Part shown: positions 1-5,742 of the stretch, in pieces | Layout of the letters: every line of letters begins with the position of its first letter | How positions within the stretch are numbered: position 1 is the first letter of the stretch | Source: Candidatus Poribacteria bacterium | Lineage (GTDB): Bacteria > Poribacteria > DTPJ01 > WJIO01 | Assembly: GCA_014730235.1 (NCBI GenBank) | Contig: WJIO01000029.1 | Coordinates: 1-9,174 of the forward strand | Reading direction: 5' to 3' | Length of the DNA stretch: 9,174 nucleotides | The notes under the pieces: generated by a model | What the model saw: the letters and a program-made list of their open reading frames with translations, nothing else | Told to the model about the DNA's origin: nothing | Databases searched by the model: none | Made by a program: the position numbers and the translations under genes

Positions 1-2
1 GG

Positions 3-530
3 GTAGTCAGTTTATGTCAATACGGCCCGGTTATCAAGGGTGAAGAATGCGATATTTCTCCCCCTGATATGGAAGATATTATGACCCAGATGGATTCAGC
101 CGATAAAATTATCTCATATCGTCTTCTGGAATGTGGAATTTTGTATGAAATTCCTGAGGGTGCAAAGCTAAACCAGATGGGCAAACCGGAGGAGGTAAAC
201 CGACTTGCCCGTACCAGACTGCATATAAGAGTCACGGATGTAAAAACAGGGGAGATAAAGCTTGCTTCCATTCTGGAAAATGAGATCAGGGATACCATCC
301 CCTGGAAACAGGTTGATTCCCTTTCTGACGTCCATTATAAGTATTACGATCAGGCCTTGCCTAATCTTCGAAAACCCACAAACGCACCGGGATCCAGCCA
401 GGGACATAAAATGCTGGGGCCGGAGTCAGAGGCTAAAAAATCATCAGTAGGTAAGACATTTGTCGGTTTGACATTAACCACAGGGCTGATAGGCGGTGGA
501 GTTTTGCTTTTATTATATCTGTTGGATTAG
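3..530 (+). CDS. CsgG/LpoB-like envelope protein with C-terminal membrane helix, 5'-truncated
   Basis: This frame is open from the left edge, so the true start lies outside the window; 175 codons are present before TAG. The middle (about residues 50-115 of the fragment) holds a run resembling CsgG/FlgO/LpoB-type outer-membrane proteins: an ADKIISYRLLE strand, then RTRLHIRVTDVKTGEI, which matches the family pattern of a strand ending in 'vDakTGei' followed by an 'a...e.e..d' segment. After a polar linker (about 120-150) comes a hydrophobic helix at about 151-174 (GLTLTTGLIGGGVLLLLYLL) ending one residue before the stop. That suggests a tail anchor in a membrane, which I do not expect in classical CsgG. 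The family call is by eye and moderate at best; envelope location is inferred from the helix. An ATG at 69 is in frame, but the coding character continues upstream of it. A terminator follows at 592-628. Confidence 0.55.
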   Translation, partial: VVSLCQYGPVIKGEECDISPPDMEDIMTQMDSADKIISYRLLECGILYEIPEGAKLNQMGKPEEVNRLARTRLHIRVTDVKTGEIKLASILENEIRDTIPWKQVDSLSDVHYKYYDQALPNLRKPTNAPGSSQGHKMLGPESEAKKSSVGKTFVGLTLTTGLIGGGVLLLLYLLD

Positions 531-591
531 TCTATGTTGTTATGTATACAAGAATTTGGGATATGAAAAGAATCAGAAAATACAGGATATA

Positions 592-628
592 GGGGGAGTA
601 TATTTTATGCTCTCCCTTAATTTTTTTT
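592..628 (+). terminator. Rho-independent terminator after the CsgG-like gene
   Basis: GGGAG (594-598) pairs with CTCCC (612-616). It can be extended inward by TATA/TATG pairing across a two-base bulge, leaving a TTT loop, and outward by two G-T wobbles. The arm is followed by TTAA and eight consecutive T (621-628). The position, 60-100 nt after the stop at 530 and just before a promoter at 659, is where a transcript boundary is expected. Confidence 0.75.
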
Positions 629-658
629 GAGTTTCCAGTATTTTTAGCAAAAAATATC

Positions 659-687
659 TTGAACTGCTAATCCAGGTGAGGTATATT
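659..687 (+). promoter_or_regulatory. Sigma70-like promoter (cassette A)
   Basis: The -35 box is TTGAAC (659-664), the spacer is exactly 17 nt (665-681) and the -10 box is TATATT (682-687, five of six consensus bases). It lies about 30 nt after the terminator and about 300 nt before the beta-propeller lipoprotein gene, which it probably drives. A promoter with the same 17-nt spacer sits at 2505-2533, in the same register relative to a shared downstream 13-mer; this raises confidence in both. Confidence 0.6.
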
Positions 688-768
688 AGGGACATGTTGT
701 TGATGGCCTTTGTGGCAGCTTCCTTTGTGAGTTATTTCGCACAGTGCGGAAAAGGATGCGGTAACATG
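688..768 (+). repeat. Leader repeat, copy A
   Basis: This stretch just after the -10 box is recognisably similar to 2534-2614. Shared blocks in order are ATGTT.TT, TGTGGCA, CTTCCTT.GTGA, GTTATTT, the 13-mer GTGCGGAAAAGGA (744-756 here, 2590-2602 in copy B) and ATGGG. The 13-mer begins 62 nt after the first base of the -10 box in both copies. TCCTTT (721-726) is complementary to AAAGGA (751-756), so the transcript can fold with the SD-like AAAGGA in the stem; TGTG/CACA (726-729 with 740-743) could pair inside it. The ATG at 766 lies 9 nt after AAAGGA, as in copy B. It may be a regulatory leader or the decayed 5' end of a gene family. Confidence 0.5.
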
Positions 769-918
769 GGGATTTTCCTGCTCAGGATTTATCATTTTCT
801 ATATTCAAAAAATTCTGTTTATTATTATACATGTTTAGCAAATAATAAACTTGATGGGAAAAAGGCTGAGTACCATTATTTAAATCAGAATATACTCCTG
901 AATGATTTTCCATTCTAA
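694..918 (+). CDS. Doubtful small ORF inside leader cassette A
   Basis: An ORF of 74 codons starts at ATG 694 (a GTG at 676 is also in frame), with an AGGTGAGG at 674-681 that is rather far away. Its first part reads MLLMAFVAASFVSYFAQC, hydrophobic like a signal peptide, followed by GKGCGNMG. The rest is tyrosine-, leucine- and asparagine-rich without recognisable structure. A second in-frame ATG at 766 follows the AAAGGA. The equivalent stretch in copy B is broken by indels and stops. I recognise no family. It is either a short lipoprotein-like peptide, a gene remnant, or chance translation of a structured leader. Confidence 0.2.
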   Translation: MLLMAFVAASFVSYFAQCGKGCGNMGIFLLRIYHFLYSKNSVYYYTCLANNKLDGKKAEYHYLNQNILLNDFPF

Positions 919-921
919 GGA

Positions 922-949
922 AAATTGATGAATGCAAAAACATCAATTT
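922..949 (+). other. Short inverted repeat before the beta-propeller lipoprotein
   Basis: AAATTGATG (922-930) and CATCAATTT (941-949) are perfectly complementary over 9 bp with a 10-nt loop, followed by GTTTTA. It sits 34 nt before the ATG at 984 in the mRNA leader. It is AT-rich, so the hairpin is weak; it could be a leaky terminator, an mRNA-stabilising hairpin or an operator. Confidence 0.35.
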
Positions 950-967
950 GTTTTACCAACTGGTGAT

Positions 968-976
968 AGGGGAGGT
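968..976 (+). promoter_or_regulatory. Shine-Dalgarno site setting the start at 984
   Basis: AGGGGAGGT ends 7 nt before ATG 984. An in-frame ATG at 948 has no such site and would put 12 residues before a good lipoprotein signal peptide, so 984 is the better start. Confidence 0.75.
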
Positions 977-983
977 AGTTGAT

Positions 984-2114
984 ATGTCTTTAAGGAAGTT
1001 TATAACAATTTTAATTTTGATATGTCTGGCTTTTTTGGCATGGGGTTGTGGAGAAGACGAAGAGATTGTTGAGGAAGAAATCATTGGAGAAGAAAAGAAT
1101 TTACAAAAGGATAGTATAGAAATTTGGAAGAACCTGACTTTGGTTAATACATACCAGTACGATGATGAATTTGATACTCTTTTATTAAGTCCTTATGACC
1201 CATATCTATTAATAGGCAATCGTTTACATAATGAATTACCTTTTAAATCTGTCAAGGTGTTAAAACTACCTGAATTAGAAACTATTATGGAGGTAGAGCC
1301 AGAAGAGGGTCTGTATTTAGGGGCGTGCTTTTTTTCGAATCAGCAGCTTCTAGTTTGTAAGGGATTTTATGGAAGTTTTGGTATGTATAATGAATCTATG
1401 AATATTATAAGGATACCCACAGGCGAGGTGCTAAAAGAACTTGGAGATATTATAGAAGATAAGTTTTTCCCAGAAAACACGATTACTTACAACGGAAGAA
1501 CGATTTTGTTAGGTCATAACTTGTATAACATTAATTTTGAAGTGTTTGATGTAAATGGTGAACTTCTTTTCTGCAGTGAAAGAAGTGTTTCCCGTAATTT
1601 TCGAATCAGTCATGGTGGCAAATATTATATGTCTCAAGTAAGTGACTATAATAATGAGATTAGGGTTTGGGAAACACCTAATATTTTGGTTCAGATAATA
1701 GATGGGTATGATTTTGTGGACGAAGATGGTGATGAATATGATATATCTGAATATAATATTAGCCCGGATGGGAAATATATAGCCGCAGTAGACGGTGATG
1801 ATGACATTGTAAGAGTCTTGGATACCGAAACTCTTCATAAAGTATTTAAGGATTTTATAGAGTTTGATTATGTTCGACGAGTCATTGATTTTAGCCCGGA
1901 TGGAAAAATGCTTGCAGTATGTGGTAAATATATGTTGAAGATATTGAGTGTGCCGGATGGAAAAACTATTACTATAATTCATTATTTGGATGTAGAAAAT
2001 CAGACTGGGTTAGATATTGCAGAGATGGATGCGAGTGTTGCTTTTAGCCCAGATGGGAAATATTTGATTATCTATTTCGAAGGAGAGATAATTACAGTAT
2101 GGAAACCAGAGTAA
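984..2114 (+). CDS. Lipoprotein with WD40/YVTN-like beta-propeller
   Basis: 376 residues. The N-terminus MSLRKFITILILICLAFLAWGC is a lipoprotein signal peptide: basic start, hydrophobic core, and cysteine at residue 22 as the likely lipidation site. The lipobox LAWGC is slightly unusual, with W at -2. A strongly acidic tether (GEDEEIVEEE) follows. The remainder is beta-strand rich. Its C-terminal third has three propeller-blade signatures of the type SPDGK: at residues 260-264, 304-308 and 355-359, each beginning a blade that ends in a 'vrVldtet', 'lkilsvpdG' or 'itvWk' strand. The last strand closes the protein at the stop codon. Earlier blades (about 45-250) are more diverged. Such propellers are protein-binding scaffolds and no catalytic residues are visible, so the partner is unknown. 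The likely location is membrane-anchored, facing the periplasm or cell surface. Its own promoter cassette lies upstream at 659-768. Confidence 0.8.
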   Translation: MSLRKFITILILICLAFLAWGCGEDEEIVEEEIIGEEKNLQKDSIEIWKNLTLVNTYQYDDEFDTLLLSPYDPYLLIGNRLHNELPFKSVKVLKLPELETIMEVEPEEGLYLGACFFSNQQLLVCKGFYGSFGMYNESMNIIRIPTGEVLKELGDIIEDKFFPENTITYNGRTILLGHNLYNINFEVFDVNGELLFCSERSVSRNFRISHGGKYYMSQVSDYNNEIRVWETPNILVQIIDGYDFVDEDGDEYDISEYNISPDGKYIAAVDGDDDIVRVLDTETLHKVFKDFIEFDYVRRVIDFSPDGKMLAVCGKYMLKILSVPDGKTITIIHYLDVENQTGLDIAEMDASVAFSPDGKYLIIYFEGEIITVWKPE

Positions 2115-2161
2115 TGCATTTAATATCTCGACAAGAGAGGCAAATACCTGCTTTATTATAG

Positions 2162-2512
2162 ACGAAAATATGTCCTGAGGATGTTGACTTCCAACTCTCA
2201 TGTGGAATATATGGCTTTGTGGTTCTTGCGGAAGAGATCGTCCATATTGATGAAAGTACCTTTGTGGAAGTTTATCCATTTCTATCCGGCCTCAGTGGAT
2301 ACAGAGAACCCTCCGGTTTTGGTGTTCCGGTAAAAGGAACGCCTGTTCCGTATTCTTTCAGTTGGGATTTTACGGCTGGTTCTCAGGGAGTAAGGGTTTA
2401 TTTTACCGTATATGAATATGACAGTTCCGGGGAGATAGATGTGACTGCCGGAATTGCTACACGGATAGACGAATGCAGAAGAAAACCGGAAAGCGGAAAA
2501 TGCTTTGATTGA
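2162..2512 (+). pseudogene. Remnant of an unrecognised beta-rich exported protein
   Basis: This frame is open from just after a stop at 2159 to TGA at 2510-2512, and has no in-frame ATG. The only candidate start is GTG 2219, which lacks a convincing SD. The translation (KICPEDVDFQLSCG..., then SGLSGYREPSGFG, then VPYSFSWDFTAGSQGVRVYF) has the alternating hydrophobic and glycine/aromatic pattern of a beta-sandwich, so it looks like once-coding sequence rather than random translation. I do not recognise the family. The missing signal peptide and start codon suggest the 3' part of a deleted or decayed gene. Its last codons overlap the -35 box of the promoter at 2505. Confidence 0.4.
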
Positions 2513-2533
2513 TATATTGTTGATTATTATAAA
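2505..2533 (+). promoter_or_regulatory. Sigma70-like promoter (cassette B)
   Basis: The -35 box is TTGATT (2505-2510), the spacer 17 nt (2511-2527) and the -10 box TATAAA (2528-2533). It is placed to drive the outer-membrane barrel gene at 2763. Spacer length and distance to the shared 13-mer (62 nt from the start of the -10 box) equal those of the promoter at 659-687. Confidence 0.55.
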
Positions 2534-2614
2534 ATCCTGAGAATGTTATTAATTCTGTGGCAATCTTCCTTGTGAAGGTTATTTTACATGTGCGGAAAAG
2601 GAAGTGATGATATG
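2534..2614 (+). repeat. Leader repeat, copy B
   Basis: This is the partner of copy A (688-768). CTTCCTT (2565-2571) is perfectly complementary over 7 bp to AAGGAAG (2598-2604), which overlaps the SD-like AAAGGA at 2597-2602; in copy A the same stem has one internal T-T mismatch and a closing C-G pair. ATG 2612 lies 9 nt after AAAGGA but its frame stops after three codons (M-G-T). No long reading frame survives here while the stem does, which fits either a functional RNA leader or a decayed gene start. Confidence 0.5.
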
Positions 2615-2716
2615 GGAACCTAGCCTTTTAAGAACCAAATTTTCCATTTAAAATCTTTAAGCTTATTCAATTTCTTGAAACCTTATTTTGTCTTGCCTAA
2701 GAAACGAAATCAATAA

Positions 2717-2757
2717 TAAATAAAGGTAAATTAGTATACCTTTATTTAGAAAGGTGA
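2717..2757 (+). promoter_or_regulatory. Leader hairpins that could switch SD access for the barrel gene
   Basis: TAAATAAAGGTA (2717-2728) and TACCTTTATTTA (2737-2748) form a perfect 12-bp stem with an 8-nt loop. The SD AAAGGTGA (2750-2757) follows two bases later. The right arm also contains ACCTTT (2738-2743), which can pair with AAAGGT of the SD (2750-2755) around a 6-nt loop. The two stems share the right arm and exclude each other: the long hairpin leaves the SD free, and if the left arm is occupied the SD can be sequestered. Pairing is seen in the sequence; the switch is inferred. Confidence 0.5.
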
Positions 2758-2762
2758 TAATA

Positions 2763-4031
2763 ATGTCTAATAGCTCCATGTTTAGGTTTATGCTGATTAT
2801 TGTAATTTGTTTTTGTGTTAGCTTTAATGTTTGTGAGGCCCTCACTGTATTTCCGGATGATCCTGTGGAATCAAACAGTGCAAGATCATTGGCTATGGGA
2901 AGCGCTTGCATAGCGGTATCTGACGGTAAATCTTCATATTTAAGCAACCCAGCCACCTTGGTTTTGATAGAAAGAAGTATGATTACCGGAGGAATTAACC
3001 TAGATCAGATAGCAGAGGAAGAATATAGCTACGGAGAATTAGGACTGGATAATAGTCAAGTATATATAAACCCTCTGCGTTATCAGCATCTGGCTATAAC
3101 CGCTAAAAGTTTTTCCGCTTCATTGGGCAGAAGTATGCTTATTGATTATTTCAGAAAAACTGAAAATATTAATGAAGATTCATCTTCGACGTTTAGCAGT
3201 AAAGGTGGCCTTTATTCCATATCAGCATCAGCCGCAAAATCTGTAACCCCGGAGTTTTCGGTCGGTGGTAGCTTAAATATACTAGATGGAAAAGCTGATA
3301 TTGAGAATACTTATAGCTGGGAAACTATTGACTATAATGATTCAAACTGGTGGGATGAGGATTATACACCACAAACAAAGAGAAATTCCGAAACAACTAC
3401 TGTTGAACAAACAGAATCGGGATATAATTTTAGCGTTGGCGCGCTTTATAATCTGAATGAACAGGTCAACATAGGTGCTGTTTATAACACCAGCGCAGAA
3501 GTTACTTTAAAAACAAAAAAGACAACTACAGAGGATGGAAACACTGATATATTAGATACCGAAAAATTTAAATGGACTTATCCTACTTCCATGGGCTTTG
3601 GATTGTCATATAAATCCGGACAGTTTCTCGTAGTAGGTGAAATTCATAGAGTTAATTGGTCAGAATATAAGCATGGAAAAGTGGGAGAATCTCTTACACG
3701 ACCAGAATATGTAAATCTTACTACTTATCACGTTGGAATAGAATATATGACTTCAGCAGATGCTTCGGATCCCATATTTTTAAGATGCGGGTTTAATACT
3801 TCTCCTTTTCATTTTCTTAGGGAAGTAAGCAGCGATGAGACCAGTGGCTATTTCCTTACTGCAGGTATAGGCATGAATTTGAATGATATAAAGATAGATA
3901 TTGGGGGACGAATCGGTAAAAAAACATATTCGGATTTTAGCTCAGAGGATGAATATGAAGCTTCTATAAAGAGCGTCATAGGGAATTTAAGCTATAAATT
4001 TGATATGTCGTCTTTTGCCAAACAAAATTAG
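2763..4031 (+). CDS. Outer-membrane beta-barrel protein, FadL/PorV-like
   Basis: 422 residues from ATG 2763, chosen because AAAGGTGA ends 5 nt before it. An in-frame GTG at 2754 lies inside that SD; ATG 2778 is a weaker alternative. Residues 1-26 (ending NVCEA) form a signal peptide. Residues 40-66 carry the hallmark of FadL/OMPP1 and PorV-type barrels, a short N-terminal stretch 'ArslaMGsA..avsdg..s...NPAtL'. The rest is amphipathic strands alternating with polar turns (for example NFSVGALYNLNEQVNIGAVY and the strand pairs near the end), as expected for a barrel of about 14 strands. The C-terminus (LSYKFDMSSFAKQN) lacks a terminal aromatic residue, so the last strand probably ends at YKF. 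FadL proteins transport hydrophobic compounds and PorV is an accessory of type IX secretion; the sequence alone does not decide between them. Neighbours are lipoproteins, consistent with a surface role. Confidence 0.68.
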   Translation: MSNSSMFRFMLIIVICFCVSFNVCEALTVFPDDPVESNSARSLAMGSACIAVSDGKSSYLSNPATLVLIERSMITGGINLDQIAEEEYSYGELGLDNSQVYINPLRYQHLAITAKSFSASLGRSMLIDYFRKTENINEDSSSTFSSKGGLYSISASAAKSVTPEFSVGGSLNILDGKADIENTYSWETIDYNDSNWWDEDYTPQTKRNSETTTVEQTESGYNFSVGALYNLNEQVNIGAVYNTSAEVTLKTKKTTTEDGNTDILDTEKFKWTYPTSMGFGLSYKSGQFLVVGEIHRVNWSEYKHGKVGESLTRPEYVNLTTYHVGIEYMTSADASDPIFLRCGFNTSPFHFLREVSSDETSGYFLTAGIGMNLNDIKIDIGGRIGKKTYSDFSSEDEYEASIKSVIGNLSYKFDMSSFAKQN

Positions 4032-4071
4032 ATACAACATCATAAAGTTCATTAAATATCTTTTGATAATG

Positions 4072-4103
4072 TAGTATTCATGCTCTTTTACGCATGAATA
4101 CTA
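4072..4103 (+). promoter_or_regulatory. Perfect inverted repeat in the leader of the Ig-like lipoprotein
   Basis: TAGTATTCATGC (4072-4083) and GCATGAATACTA (4092-4103) are complementary over 12 bp with an 8-nt loop (TCTTTTAC); a G-T and a T-A pair extend it. It lies 41 nt after the barrel stop and 27 nt before ATG 4131. No T-run follows on either strand, so it is not a standard terminator. It could be an operator for a dimeric repressor, an mRNA-stability hairpin or a weak terminator. Confidence 0.5.
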
Positions 4104-4130
4104 TAAACCATAACAAAAGGAGAAAAAAGA

Positions 4131-5621
4131 ATGAAAAGAATTATTATATTAGCCTGTATGCTGATGTTATTGATTATTGGCTGCAGTGAAGATGATGAGG
4201 AAATAATAGAGGAAACTCTGGACGTCAGTTATCTGCCTGTTGTTGTAGGTAACTGGTGGGAATATGCGGAAGCTGATTATCCGGAGGATACGGTTATTCT
4301 TTCGGTAACAGGCACAACGAATTTAAAAGACGGAAAAAACGTATTCATCATTGAATCAGAAAGAGACAGGGGATACCTCTCTCGCGCAGTAAATGATATG
4401 GTCTTGTTCCATGAAACTCTTGATGATTTAAGCGGTGAATTGATATACAGGTCCATCCTGTCGGTAGGAACAACATGGCAAAACAGTCTTGCCAGTGTGA
4501 AGGTCGCCAGTCGTGATATTGTAAGCACCCCGTCAGGGATATTTGAAGATTGTTACCGTGTTGATGTAAAAGTCGTGGACGAGCATGATTATTATTCTAT
4601 ATGGCTGGCAAAGAATGTTGGCCCTGTCAAGATTGCAGAAATCGATCCCGATGATCAGGAGATTGAGGAATCAATAGTTTTAAGTGACTACGGCGTTGCC
4701 GGTTCCGATTCCGATAAGCTTTTTCCTGTTGACTCCAGTTCTGCAGATTATCCAAAGGTAAAAAGTATAAGCGTTAAGTCAGGAGCAGAAATCGGAAATT
4801 CCGAATCCATTTATGTATCTTTCAGCAAACCTATGGAATCGGTATCCATAACGGTAACCGGAGCTTCAGGCAGCGTCATAAGTTCCGGTAATTCTGCTGT
4901 CTGGATACCTGATAACAAAATACCATCAGGAGAACATACTTTAATAATAGACGGATATGATACGGAAAACCAAAGCTTATTGGAACCTACTTTCATAAAA
5001 TTTAGAGTCGTTCCTGATGATGACATATTCAAAGGTAATCCTCCACTAGTTACAAGTGTTAGTATAGCTGAAGGCTCTCAGGTTGCAGGTAATCAGGCAA
5101 TTACTGTAACATTTAGCAAAGCTGTAACTTCAGCAACAATAATCGTTACTGGTGCTACTGGAACTACAACAGTTGCCGGTAAAACCGCTACTTGGACACC
5201 GACAGGTGAAATTCCTCCAGGCGCACATACCATGACCGTTTCCGCTGAGGATTCTGCTGGTCAGGCCCTGGAAGGTGCTGTACCAATTAACTTTACCGCT
5301 GTTGCTCCGAACAACACTCCCCCAGCTCTTGATGGCGGAGCATGTGATCCCAAAGACGGCGGTACTGGCGTAGATCCTGCTGACTATCCAGAAAAACTTA
5401 CTCTGGTCTTTACTGAAGCTCTTACAGATGCTACAGTAACAGCAAAAGATCCGGACTTCAAGTCCACTGAGGAACTTGCTGGTAATACTCTTACCATTAC
5501 ATTTCTTCAGTATTCAATGCCCAATGAAACTGAATTCGTAATTACAATTTTCGCTACCGACGCTGCTGGCAACACCGCGGAAATAGAATATGGATTCACC
5601 ACAATGGCTAAAGAAGGGTAG
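4131..5621 (+). CDS. Lipoprotein with tandem bacterial Ig-like (Big_5-type) domains
   Basis: 496 residues; SD AAAGGAG (4116-4122) lies 8 nt before ATG. MKRIIILACMLMLLIIGC is a good lipoprotein signal with Cys18 as the lipidation site, followed by SEDDEEIIEE. Residues about 34-190 form an N-terminal domain starting YLPVVVGNWWEYAE, a beginning common in exported bacterial lipoproteins ('lPl.vGn.WeY'). Three Ig-like repeats follow at about 209-295, 306-390 and 397-492. Each has the Big_5 order: a 'v.SgaeV..s..I.VtFSkpm' strand pair, then 'GaTWtP...ip.G.htltv' and 'D.aGn.l'. The first two are clearly related to each other (FSKPMESVSITVTGASG and FSKAVTSATIIVTGATG); the third is longer and more diverged. 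Such domains usually act as spacers or adhesion modules holding a functional domain away from the membrane. No enzyme motif is seen. Expected location: anchored, possibly surface-exposed. Confidence 0.78.
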   Translation: MKRIIILACMLMLLIIGCSEDDEEIIEETLDVSYLPVVVGNWWEYAEADYPEDTVILSVTGTTNLKDGKNVFIIESERDRGYLSRAVNDMVLFHETLDDLSGELIYRSILSVGTTWQNSLASVKVASRDIVSTPSGIFEDCYRVDVKVVDEHDYYSIWLAKNVGPVKIAEIDPDDQEIEESIVLSDYGVAGSDSDKLFPVDSSSADYPKVKSISVKSGAEIGNSESIYVSFSKPMESVSITVTGASGSVISSGNSAVWIPDNKIPSGEHTLIIDGYDTENQSLLEPTFIKFRVVPDDDIFKGNPPLVTSVSIAEGSQVAGNQAITVTFSKAVTSATIIVTGATGTTTVAGKTATWTPTGEIPPGAHTMTVSAEDSAGQALEGAVPINFTAVAPNNTPPALDGGACDPKDGGTGVDPADYPEKLTLVFTEALTDATVTAKDPDFKSTEELAGNTLTITFLQYSMPNETEFVITIFATDAAGNTAEIEYGFTTMAKEG

Positions 5622-5742
5622 TGAATTAGTATAACAACCTGCAACTTGTATTTATGAATACCAAATTTTGGTTATATCTATAGGCCGATTTTAAAAGATA
5701 GTCTATTAATTTGTTTGTATTCAAGGACTGGGAGGTAACGAG

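Noticed and set aside
168-407. Other-frame ORFs inside the CsgG-like fragment
   Set aside because: The + frame from 3 to 530 has a family-like core and a membrane helix; the overlapping frames have no start signals or coherent sequence.
948-983. Upstream ATG 948 as start of the beta-propeller lipoprotein
   Set aside because: It would place MFYQLVIGEVVD ahead of a canonical signal peptide and has no SD, whereas ATG 984 has GGAGGT at good spacing.
1509-1982. 157-codon reverse-strand ORF opposite the beta-propeller gene
   Set aside because: It lies wholly inside a well-supported + strand lipoprotein gene, has no SD, and its translation is a low-complexity Ile/Tyr/Asn mix reflecting AT-rich antisense.
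2675-2703. Alternative promoter TTGAAA-17-TAAGAA before the barrel gene
   Set aside because: The -35 is good but the -10 matches only half of the consensus; the promoter at 2505 is better and has a partner copy.
2663-2956. Reverse-strand ORF over the barrel leader and signal peptide
   Set aside because: It overlaps the strong SD, leader hairpins and start of the barrel gene and has no SD or recognisable protein features of its own.
4072-4103. Reading the 12-bp repeat as a rho-independent terminator
   Set aside because: There is no T-run after the stem on either strand, and it sits next to the SD of the following gene.
5658-5675. Near-palindrome ATACCAAATTTTGGTTAT between the Ig-like lipoprotein and the membrane gene
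   Set aside because: It needs a bulge and has almost no loop; in AT-rich DNA this is weak evidence for an operator or terminator, so it is not annotated.
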